From positions 1-16,025 of the forward strand of contig JAQVZN010000005.1 in assembly GCA_028708155.1 (NCBI GenBank): a DNA stretch of 16,025 nucleotides, read 5' to 3'. How positions within the stretch are numbered: position 1 is the stretch's first letter; each line of letters starts with the position of its first letter. Shown piece by piece: positions 1-5,909 of this stretch. This DNA is from Minisyncoccota bacterium. Its GTDB lineage: Bacteria; Patescibacteriota; Minisyncoccia; Minisyncoccales; Minisyncoccaceae. A program made the position numbers and the translations under genes. A model generated the notes under the pieces. The model ran no database searches, was not told where the DNA came from, and saw only the letters and a list, made by a program, of their open reading frames with translations.

Positions 1-944
1 GTCACAATTCCTATCTTGTTTTTAACCACAGATTCTTCTCCTAAAACTTCCCTTGCCATATCTTCAATTCTCATTGTTTCTTCTTCTCCAAACGTCCTAA
101 TAACATCTCTTACTATATATGGATCATCTGTATGTATATGAATCTTAGCTCTGTTCTTAACAACAATAATATCAAGACAATCTCCTAAATTTTTCAATTT
201 CTCATACATTTCCCCTTCGTCTAAAGAAATCTCTCTCATTAAAGAAACTACTTCGTATCTATTAGTAAGAATTTGAACTAATCTTTTTGTTTTAACACTT
301 TTTTTAACTACCTTTTTTGAGAAAGGATTATCGTTTTCAATAAGAACATCAAAATATGTTTCTAAAATCATTAAAAAACCAAGTCCTCCAGCATCCACTA
401 CTCCTGCTTTTTTCAAAAGAGGCATCTCTTCTTTTGTATTTAAAAGAGCTTTATGTGCCTTTTTAATAGCTTTCTCAAAATTCTTAATAATATCTTTTTT
501 GCTTTCTGCCTCTTTTTTAAATTCAGCCGCAAAAGCAGACATAACATCTAAAATAGTTCCTTTTTGAGGATTTTGAATAGAATCTTTTGCTCTTTCCGCT
601 CCTTTTTTAAAACACTCTGCAATTTCTTGAGCATTTAATTTAGAATCATTTTTAATATCATCAAAAAAACCAACTAAAAATCCTGTATAAATAATACCTG
701 TATTGCCTTGAGCAGACATAAGAGCCCCATCAAGAGCAGCCTCTCCTAGATCTTTAAACCCTTCAAATTGTTTACGGAAAAGAGCGTTTTTAACTCCGCT
801 TAAAGTACAAGCTAAGTTACTTCCTGTATCTTGATCTGGTACAGGGAAAACGTTTATTTTGTTAATTTCTTCTTTATCTCTTTCTATTCTTTCACAAGAA
901 AAGAGAATCATTTTTTGTAATTGTTTATACGTTATTTCTTCCAT
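1..944 (-). CDS. DAK2 (FakA/DhaL-like) domain protein, 3' end missing
   Basis: The gene runs off the left edge; 314 codons plus two bases are visible, starting at the ATG at 944-942. The N-terminus carries the nucleotide-binding loop of the dihydroxyacetone-kinase L (DAK2) family, NVFPVPDQDTGSN at residues 31-43, followed by a QGNTGII segment. Both metal-binding aspartates (D37, D39) are present; the usual Gly between them is Gln. Later segments (VVDAGGLGFL; HIHTDDP; MRIEDM) match the middle domain of FakA, the fatty-acid kinase subunit that binds ATP and presents acyl chains carried by FakB/DegV partners. The last visible residues, KIGIVT, could begin either the FakA C-terminal domain or a fused DegV domain. 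One base separates its ATG from the stop of the upstream gene (TAATATG), so it is the distal gene of the plsY operon. A role in fatty-acid phosphorylation is inferred from family and neighbours. Confidence 0.85.
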   Translation of the reverse strand, partial: MEEITYKQLQKMILFSCERIERDKEEINKINVFPVPDQDTGSNLACTLSGVKNALFRKQFEGFKDLGEAALDGALMSAQGNTGIIYTGFLVGFFDDIKNDSKLNAQEIAECFKKGAERAKDSIQNPQKGTILDVMSAFAAEFKKEAESKKDIIKNFEKAIKKAHKALLNTKEEMPLLKKAGVVDAGGLGFLMILETYFDVLIENDNPFSKKVVKKSVKTKRLVQILTNRYEVVSLMREISLDEGEMYEKLKNLGDCLDIIVVKNRAKIHIHTDDPYIVRDVIRTFGEEETMRIEDMAREVLGEESVVKNKIGIV

Positions 945-945
945 A

Positions 946-1581
946 TTATTTTATCTTTTTTTCAAACTTTTTTAAGAATTTTCTAACAATATCTTGTCCT
1001 CCAAGTCCAAAAGAAAGACCAATAATTAAAACTAGTGTTGCAGTGACTCCTACAAAAAGAGTAACTACTAGCTCTGGAACTATATTTAATTGATATAGTA
1101 TCGCTAAAATAGCTAAAATCCATGTTGCTGAAGCAACAAAAGATCCTAATACATTTGAATACTTATCATTTTCATCAATATAAATAATCTTTTTTGAAAA
1201 CTCAGCGACAAAAACAGCGATTATAAAAATAATAGAAGATATTAAAATGTTAGGATAGTATTCTACTACATTTAAAAAGAAATTAGTTAAAACTGAAAAA
1301 TTTAAAATTTCACTAGCCACCATTAAAGTTATTAAAAGAATATATACTTCTACAATAACTGCTAAAAAATTAGAGACATTTACCTTAGCCTTATATTTTT
1401 CAAAAAAATGTTGCCAGCCTAAATTTTTTACAGCTTGGTCTAATCTAACACTTAAGAGTAATTTTCTTACTACCTTCCCTAGTTTTCTAGCTAAAAACAT
1501 TCCTACAATAAATATTATTACTGTCCAGAATATATTAACTATAATATTGCTAGCGTTTAGCGATATAATTATATCTTCCAT
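946..1581 (-). CDS. MscS-like conserved TM-helix protein without the cytoplasmic domain
   Basis: This is a 211-residue integral membrane protein with about five hydrophobic segments, near residues 9-28, 70-92, 110-128, 150-168 and 172-196. The last helix, with the glycine-rich GLSFGLGGQDIVRKF segment, resembles the pore-lining TM3 of small-conductance mechanosensitive channels and the conserved TM-helix family. The protein stops about ten residues later, so the beta and alpha/beta cytoplasmic domains of MscS are absent. Proteins of this shape are usually annotated as mechanosensitive channel-like; channel activity is not established by the sequence. It lies 40 bases after the CarS-like gene and one base before the DAK2 gene, in the same operon. 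No good Shine-Dalgarno is visible before the ATG at 1581. Confidence 0.75.
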   Translation of the reverse strand: MEDIIISLNASNIIVNIFWTVIIFIVGMFLARKLGKVVRKLLLSVRLDQAVKNLGWQHFFEKYKAKVNVSNFLAVIVEVYILLITLMVASEILNFSVLTNFFLNVVEYYPNILISSIIFIIAVFVAEFSKKIIYIDENDKYSNVLGSFVASATWILAILAILYQLNIVPELVVTLFVGVTATLVLIIGLSFGLGGQDIVRKFLKKFEKKIK

Positions 1582-1621
1582 AATTTATTATAAAAGTTAC
1601 TTCTTATACTTTAATCTTATA

Positions 1622-2176
1622 TCACCATTTGGCATTATGCAACCCCAAAAGATAGCCAATTCTATTAAAGAGCACGTGAATAATGAAGGTTTGTATAAAA
1701 ATTACAAACCAAATAGACAAATCTAAATTTATAAAACTTTGTAAAAATAAAAAAATTCCAAAAACATAATTTGTTTGATCAAAAGGAATAAAAGGAGCCC
1801 CTGGTTTTAAAAATAACCTTCTTTTAACAAAAGCAAAAAATAAATCACCAAAAACAATTCCTAAGGAAAATATAAAACCAAAAATAAAAGGATTCCAATC
1901 TAAATAATTAAAATTTATAACCTCATATAAATGAAAATTTCTATTCAATTCAAAAAAAAGAACGATGAGTAATATCCCTATTACTATTGTTCCAATAGCT
2001 CCTCTCCATGTTTTATGCGAGCCTAATATTTCTTTTCCTTTTATTGTTTTATTACAATCAATCGGCACAGCCAAGCATTCTCCTATTTTAAATCTATTTA
2101 AAAGAGGCGGTACGGCATTAGCAAGATAAGCTGGCAGAAAGAAAAAAATTGTAGCAAAAATAATTTCTAAATTCAT
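1622..2176 (-). CDS. CarS-like CDP-alcohol (CDP-archaeol synthase family) cytidylyltransferase
   Basis: This 184-residue polytopic membrane protein has the signature of the CarS/DUF46 family: an N-terminal LPAYLANAVPPLL segment, the VPIDCNKTIKGKEILGSHKT region, then GIVFGDLFFAFVKRR and GAPFIPFDQTNYVFG, with four to five hydrophobic helices. In archaea the family makes CDP-archaeol from CTP and the digeranylgeranyl ether of glycerol phosphate; it is homologous to bacterial CdsA. Here the gene overlaps plsY by four bases (ATGA), so the two are probably translationally coupled. The simplest inference is that it activates the phosphatidic acid made downstream of PlsY to a CDP-lipid, replacing CdsA. 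The true lipid substrate cannot be read from the sequence. Length is close to that of archaeal homologues. Confidence 0.8.
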   Translation of the reverse strand: MNLEIIFATIFFFLPAYLANAVPPLLNRFKIGECLAVPIDCNKTIKGKEILGSHKTWRGAIGTIVIGILLIVLFFELNRNFHLYEVINFNYLDWNPFIFGFIFSLGIVFGDLFFAFVKRRLFLKPGAPFIPFDQTNYVFGIFLFLQSFINLDLSIWFVIFIQTFIIHVLFNRIGYLLGLHNAKW

Positions 2177-2751
2177 AATTTAAGCTCTTCTTTATTATAA
2201 AGCCTATAAATATTTTCTCTATGAGCATATAAAATAATCAAGAAAAGAATTACTCCTAAGCTAAAATAAACAACGGAGTAGGTATGGAACCAAAACATAA
2301 ATGGAACTAAAAAAATCAAGACTACATTATCTAAGCTCATTGTTTTTGTAGTTTTAAGTAAAACAGCCCAAAATAAAATTAAAATTATTGTTGGAATTAA
2401 CCCACCAAAAGCTATAAGAGAAGGAACTAAAGTAGAAACTCCTTTTCCTCCTTTGAATTTAAGCCAAACAGGAAAAATATGTCCTATTATTGTAATAATT
2501 GCTATTAAAGCAATTTGCCATTCTGAATTTAAATAAGAAAAAGCCATATAAATAGGAATTCCCGCTTTAGATATATCTAAAAGAGCAACCAATACTGCCC
2601 ATTTAACACCTAAAAACCTAGAAACATTTGTTGCTCCTGTACTACCGCTTCCTACTTTTTTAATATTTATTTTATTAATTTTACCTGCTAAATATCCAAA
2701 AGGAATAGATCCTATCAAATATGCAAGTAAAAAAAGGACATAAAAGTTCAT
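2173..2751 (-). CDS. plsY: Glycerol-3-phosphate acyltransferase PlsY
   Basis: PlsY transfers the acyl group of acyl-phosphate to glycerol-3-phosphate at the inner membrane, the first step of phospholipid synthesis. The 192-residue protein shows the three conserved PlsY motifs: GSIPFGYLAGKI near residue 14, VGSGSTGATNVSRFLG near 33-48 with the glycine-rich phosphate-binding loop, and GHIFPVWLKFKGGKGVST near 90-107. It ends with the typical HRENIYRL-like tail. Five hydrophobic helices fit the family. It is the first gene of the minus-strand operon and overlaps the CarS-like gene by four bases. A predicted promoter ends seven bases before the ATG, so the mRNA may have almost no 5' leader. The family's acyl-phosphate donor links it to the DAK2/FakA-like kinase three genes downstream, a functional inference. 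Confidence 0.95.
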   Translation of the reverse strand: MNFYVLFLLAYLIGSIPFGYLAGKINKINIKKVGSGSTGATNVSRFLGVKWAVLVALLDISKAGIPIYMAFSYLNSEWQIALIAIITIIGHIFPVWLKFKGGKGVSTLVPSLIAFGGLIPTIILILFWAVLLKTTKTMSLDNVVLIFLVPFMFWFHTYSVVYFSLGVILFLIILYAHRENIYRLYNKEELKL

Positions 2752-2758
2752 TAATCTT

Positions 2759-2787
2759 TTTATATCATTTATTTATTTATTTATCAA
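2759..2787 (-). promoter_or_regulatory. Predicted sigma-70-type promoter of the plsY operon, probably leaderless
   Basis: On the minus strand TTGATA (2787-2782) and TATAAA (2764-2759) are separated by exactly 17 bases, each matching five of six consensus bases. Only seven bases lie between the -10 box and the plsY ATG at 2751, so the expected transcription start is at or one base before the start codon. The surroundings are very AT-rich, so chance matches are likelier than usual. Confidence 0.5.
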
Positions 2788-2938
2788 TAATTAATTATTT
2801 TTTAAATAACTTATTATTGTTATTATTAGGGGTGTGGAATTGTGGATATCTCTTTAAAAGCTATATCTAGTAAAAGAAATGAAGTGTATAAAATCTTTCT
2901 AAAAAAGAGGATAAAAAAAGGATAATTTTTTTATTTTA

Positions 2939-2977
2939 TTTTTTCCACAAACTAAAGAGTATTTTTTCCACAAACTA
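2939..2977. repeat. 16-bp direct repeat TTTTTTCCACAAACTA, two copies
   Basis: Perfect copies lie at 2939-2954 and 2962-2977, offset by 23 bases (about two helical turns), immediately downstream of the stop codon of the minus-strand ATPase gene. Each contains a DnaA-box-like TTTTCCACA with one mismatch to consensus. The function is unknown; candidates are a protein-binding site or part of a transcript 3' end. Confidence 0.7.
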
Positions 2978-2985
2978 TAAACATT

Positions 2986-5532
2986 TTATTCTTCGGTATC
3001 ATGTTTTGTTATAAAAAAATATTTTGTTGCTTCAATACATAAAATACTAAGAAGAGCCACTAAAAGAACTGTTCCCCAAGCAAATAAATCAATAGGAGTA
3101 GTTTTTAAAAGCCCTTGGAAGAAAGGTAAATAAATAGCAGCAAGACATAATATAAAGACAAAAATAGAAGCAAAATTAAGATATATATTAGAGAAAGGAT
3201 TAATTTGCCATAAATTTTTTCTTAAGTTTTTATAGCAAAAGATAACAAACATTACATCAACCGACATCATCGCAAAAATAACAGTACGGACATAATCTAA
3301 ATCAAACCCAGCCTTAAAATAAAGAAGATAAAAGGCAATCAAAATAAAGAATTCATCAATTATTCCAGTGGCAAAAATTAAAACTTTCATTTCTTTTGTC
3401 ATTAAATTATCTCTCTTTGCGGGCTTTCTTTCCATAACATTTTTTTCTTTTGGTTCAAAGGCAAAAGCCATTCCAGGGAAAGTATCTTCTATTAAATTAA
3501 TCCAAAGTATTTGTACTGCTAAAATAGGTAATGGCCATCCAAAAACAATAGAAGAAAAACCAACAAGAATAATAGAAGCAAAAGCATCGGCAAGAGAATG
3601 AGAAACAGATTTTCTTAAGTTGTCAAGAGCTATTCGCCCTTCTTCAACTGTTTTTACGATCGTATTAAAACTATCATCTAATAAGACCAAATCAGAAGCC
3701 TCTTTAGCTACTTCTGTCCCAGATCCTAAAGAAATACCAATATCAGCTTTTTTAATTGCTGGAGCGTCGTTTATCCCATCTCCAGTCATTGCGATAACTT
3801 TTCCTTTTTGTTGCCAAAGATCAACAATTCTTAATTTATGTCTTGGCTCTACTCTTGCAAAAACTTTAATCTTTCCTATTTTTTCTATTAAATCTTTATC
3901 CTCTAAAGTGTCTAATTCTTGTCCGGTCATAATATTTTCTTCATTAACAGTAAGTCCAATTTGTTCGGCGATTGTTTTTGCTGTTAAAGCATGATCTCCT
4001 GTTGCTAAAATTGTTTTAATTCCCGCTTTTTTACAAATCTCTATGGATTCTTTTACGTCTTCTCTTAAAGGATCAATAAAAGATAAAAGTCCGATAAAAT
4101 GAAAATCATTTGCTAATTTATTTAAATCTTTAGATGTTTTTTTAATTTCTTTACATCCAATACCGACAACTCTTAATCCTTTTTCTGCCAATCTTTCTAT
4201 TTCTTTTTCCCATAAATCAGCATTTTTTGATTTTTTAATAATTCTTTCTGGGGCTCCTAAAATATATAGCATTCTTTTTCCCTTTTCTTTTCTTAAAGAT
4301 AAAGCATATTTATTTTCTGAATTAAAAGGTAGCCTTTGTAATTCTTCAATTTCTAATATTTTTTTAACATCAAAATTATTGTCTAGAGCTCCTTTTAGGA
4401 CAGCGCTTCCAGTAGGTGTCCCAATAATATTGTTTTTTTCGTCAATGTATGCGTCGGTACAAAAAACACTAGCTTTTAAGGCAAGCTCCCCTTCTTTGGT
4501 AATAATATTATTTAATTTCATTTTCCCTTCGGTTAGTGTTTTCGTTTTATCAAAACAGATTATTTGAGTTGATCCAAGAGTTTCTACAGAGGCAAGTTTC
4601 CTTATAAGCCCTTTCTTTTTTAAAATTCTTTCTCCTGAAAAAGCAAGAATAATTGTTATTACAATCGGAAGAGATTCTGGAATTCCTCCAACAGCTATAG
4701 CAATAGACGTTTCAAGCATTTCTAAAGTAGAATGATCTCTTAAAAAAATACCAAGAATAAAGATTAAAATACAACAAGCACCAATAACAATTCCTAAAAA
4801 TTTAGAAAAGCCAGTAATTTTTTCTTGAAGTGGAGTTTTTGTTTCTTTTGTGTTTTGTATTAATTCAGCTATTTTCCCAGTCTCTGTAGTGGTTCCAGTT
4901 GCGACAACAATAGCTTTTCCAATACCTTCTTCTATTAATCCCCCCATAAAGACCATGTTTTTTCTATCAGCGAGAGGAGTTTCTTTTGGTAAGACATGAG
5001 AATCTTTTTCTTCTGCTAGCCATTCTCCTGTTAAAGCGGCTTCAGAAACTTTTAAATTATTAGTTTCTATAATTCTAGCATCAGCAGGTATTTTTTCTCC
5101 TGCTTTTAAAAAAACAATGTCTCCTATAACAAGGTCTTCTTGATAAATTTCTTTTTTTACACCTTCTCTTAAAACAGTAGTTTTAGTTTTTAAACTGTTT
5201 TTTAGTTTCTTCAAAACACTAGAGACTTTGTTCTCTTCAAAAAAACCAAAAAGAGCACTTATAATTAGGGCCAAAAAAATAACGACAGCATCTGTGTAGT
5301 TTTTAATAAAAAGAGTAAGAATCCCGGCAAAAATAAGAATATACATTAAAGGACTTTGGAATTGGCTTAAAAAAAGAATTATTTTAGGAGTTTCTTTTTT
5401 TTCTGAAATACTATTTTTACCAAAACTTAAAATTCTTTTAGAAACCTCTTTCTTAGTTAATCCTTTTTGGACATCACTATCTAAGATTTTAATAACATCT
5501 AAAGCTGAGATATTGTGATATAGTTTTTCCAT
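2986..5532 (-). CDS. P-type cation-transporting ATPase (P2-like) with atypical catalytic motifs
   Basis: An 848-residue membrane pump laid out like P2-type (Ca2+/Na+/H+) ATPases: a short N-terminal cation-ATPase domain, helices M1-M2 near residues 50-95, actuator domain 110-230, M3-M4 with PESLP at 285-289, phosphorylation and nucleotide domains 320-620, then M5-M10 with NLIED at 679-683. The phosphorylated aspartate is D328, ATGDH is at 510-514, and the hinge TGDGINDAP is intact at 583-591. Three positions differ from the textbook motifs: DKTGT reads DKTKT, TGES reads TGEW (168-171), and KGAPE reads LGAPE (425-429). The frame is otherwise open and full-length, so this looks like a diverged pump rather than a pseudogene. 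Ion specificity cannot be assigned: M4 E286 and M6 N679/D683 are kept, but the M5 Ca2+ ligands are not recognisable. The ATG at 5532 lies five bases from the last decamer repeat. Confidence 0.9.
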   Translation of the reverse strand: MEKLYHNISALDVIKILDSDVQKGLTKKEVSKRILSFGKNSISEKKETPKIILFLSQFQSPLMYILIFAGILTLFIKNYTDAVVIFLALIISALFGFFEENKVSSVLKKLKNSLKTKTTVLREGVKKEIYQEDLVIGDIVFLKAGEKIPADARIIETNNLKVSEAALTGEWLAEEKDSHVLPKETPLADRKNMVFMGGLIEEGIGKAIVVATGTTTETGKIAELIQNTKETKTPLQEKITGFSKFLGIVIGACCILIFILGIFLRDHSTLEMLETSIAIAVGGIPESLPIVITIILAFSGERILKKKGLIRKLASVETLGSTQIICFDKTKTLTEGKMKLNNIITKEGELALKASVFCTDAYIDEKNNIIGTPTGSAVLKGALDNNFDVKKILEIEELQRLPFNSENKYALSLRKEKGKRMLYILGAPERIIKKSKNADLWEKEIERLAEKGLRVVGIGCKEIKKTSKDLNKLANDFHFIGLLSFIDPLREDVKESIEICKKAGIKTILATGDHALTAKTIAEQIGLTVNEENIMTGQELDTLEDKDLIEKIGKIKVFARVEPRHKLRIVDLWQQKGKVIAMTGDGINDAPAIKKADIGISLGSGTEVAKEASDLVLLDDSFNTIVKTVEEGRIALDNLRKSVSHSLADAFASIILVGFSSIVFGWPLPILAVQILWINLIEDTFPGMAFAFEPKEKNVMERKPAKRDNLMTKEMKVLIFATGIIDEFFILIAFYLLYFKAGFDLDYVRTVIFAMMSVDVMFVIFCYKNLRKNLWQINPFSNIYLNFASIFVFILCLAAIYLPFFQGLLKTTPIDLFAWGTVLLVALLSILCIEATKYFFITKHDTEE

Positions 5533-5672
5533 ATGTATGTCCGCGTTTGTCCGCGTTTATTATAATTATTTTTATTTATTTTTGTCCGTATTTTTATGTC
5601 CGCGTTTGTCCACATTTGTCCGCGTTTGTCCACTATTTTGTCCACATTTGTCCGCGTTCATAACCATACTTA

Positions 5673-5688
5673 TAACCCTTTAACCCTT
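5673..5688. repeat. Tandem octamer TAACCCTT x2 at the predicted ATPase transcription start
   Basis: Two perfect copies (5673-5680 and 5681-5688) abut each other within the gap between the decamer clusters. The transcription start predicted from the adjacent promoter (about 5684) falls inside the pair. This could be an operator or chance in a low-complexity stretch. Confidence 0.5.
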
Positions 5689-5690
5689 AT

Positions 5691-5719
5691 TTTATATAGA
5701 TTTTTTATAAACCCGGCAA
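5691..5719 (-). promoter_or_regulatory. Predicted promoter of the P-type ATPase gene
   Basis: Minus-strand TTGCCG (5719-5714, four of six consensus bases) and TATAAA (5696-5691, five of six) are separated by 17 bases. The predicted start near 5684 gives a leader of about 150 bases containing decamer units 1-9. Units 10-17 begin 12 bases upstream of the -35 box. This is the only good promoter candidate I see between cca and the ATPase gene. Confidence 0.45.
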
Positions 5720-5837
5720 TATTATCAACATGTCCGCGTTTGTCCGCATTCATGTCCGCGTTTGTCCGCGTTTGAGATTTTGTCCGCGTTTAAACATTTG
5801 TCCGCGTTTGTCCGCGTTTGTCCGCATTCAAATTATA

Positions 5838-5877
5838 GCATAAAAATAAAAAACAGGAAACATTTTATTGCTCCTGT
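5838..5877 (-). terminator. Rho-independent terminator of cca
   Basis: Read on the minus strand, ACAGGA (5877-5872) pairs with TCCTGT (5858-5853) across a 13-base loop and is followed by a T-rich tract (TTTTTTATTTTTA). It begins about 30 bases after the cca stop codon and separates cca from the decamer array. Confidence 0.65.
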
Positions 5878-5887
5878 CTTTTATGGG

Positions 5888-5909
5888 AATGTTCTTTTCC
5901 AAGAACATT
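5888..5909 (-). other. Perfect 9-bp hairpin overlapping the cca stop codon
   Basis: AATGTTCTT (5909-5901 on the minus strand) pairs perfectly with AAGAACATT (5896-5888) around a GGAA tetraloop of the GNRA type. Two bases of the cca stop codon lie in the stem. There is no T-tract directly after it, so it is not a standard terminator by itself; it may protect the mRNA 3' end or assist the terminator that follows. Confidence 0.6.

Larger units (their letters stand above)
2752..2985. other. AT-rich intergenic region with DnaA-box-like motifs
   Basis: No gene is visible in these 234 bases. The part next to plsY (about 2762-2828) is almost pure A/T and contains the plsY promoter. The part next to the ATPase gene holds four 9-mers resembling the DnaA box TTATCCACA: TGTGGAATT (2833-2841) and TGTGGATAT (2841-2849) overlapping in one orientation, and two copies of TTTTCCACA (2941-2949, 2964-2972) in the other. 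The latter lie in a direct repeat. I see no convincing terminator hairpin for the ATPase gene here. Confidence 0.4.
5538..5828. repeat. Decamer repeat array, consensus TGTCCGCGTT, 17 units in two clusters
   Basis: Units start at 5538, 5548, 5583, 5597, 5607, 5617, 5627, 5639 and 5649 (cluster 1) and at 5731, 5741, 5753, 5763, 5781, 5799, 5809 and 5819 (cluster 2). Eleven are exact TGTCCGCGTT. Six vary in the CGCG half (TGTCCACATT twice, TGTCCGCATT twice, TGTCCGTATT, TGTCCACTAT). All point the same way, and most neighbours are exactly 10 or 12 bases apart. The GC- and CpG-rich units stand out sharply from the AT-rich surroundings. Cluster 2 lies just upstream of the predicted ATPase promoter, and cluster 1 lies in its predicted 5' leader, reaching the ribosome-binding position. 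No copy was noticed elsewhere in the window. Function unknown. Confidence 0.95.

Noticed and set aside
3368..4567. Three plus-strand open frames opposite the P-type ATPase
   Set aside because: They are the mirror of a well-supported gene with all domains recognisable, with no promoter or start signals of their own.
5538..5828. CRISPR array
   Set aside because: Units are 10 bases, mostly contiguous, with no unique spacers of constant length and no cas genes nearby.
5538..5828. Repeat-coded peptide
   Set aside because: A 10-base unit shifts frame every copy, units are interrupted by irregular spacers, and no start with a plausible product is present.
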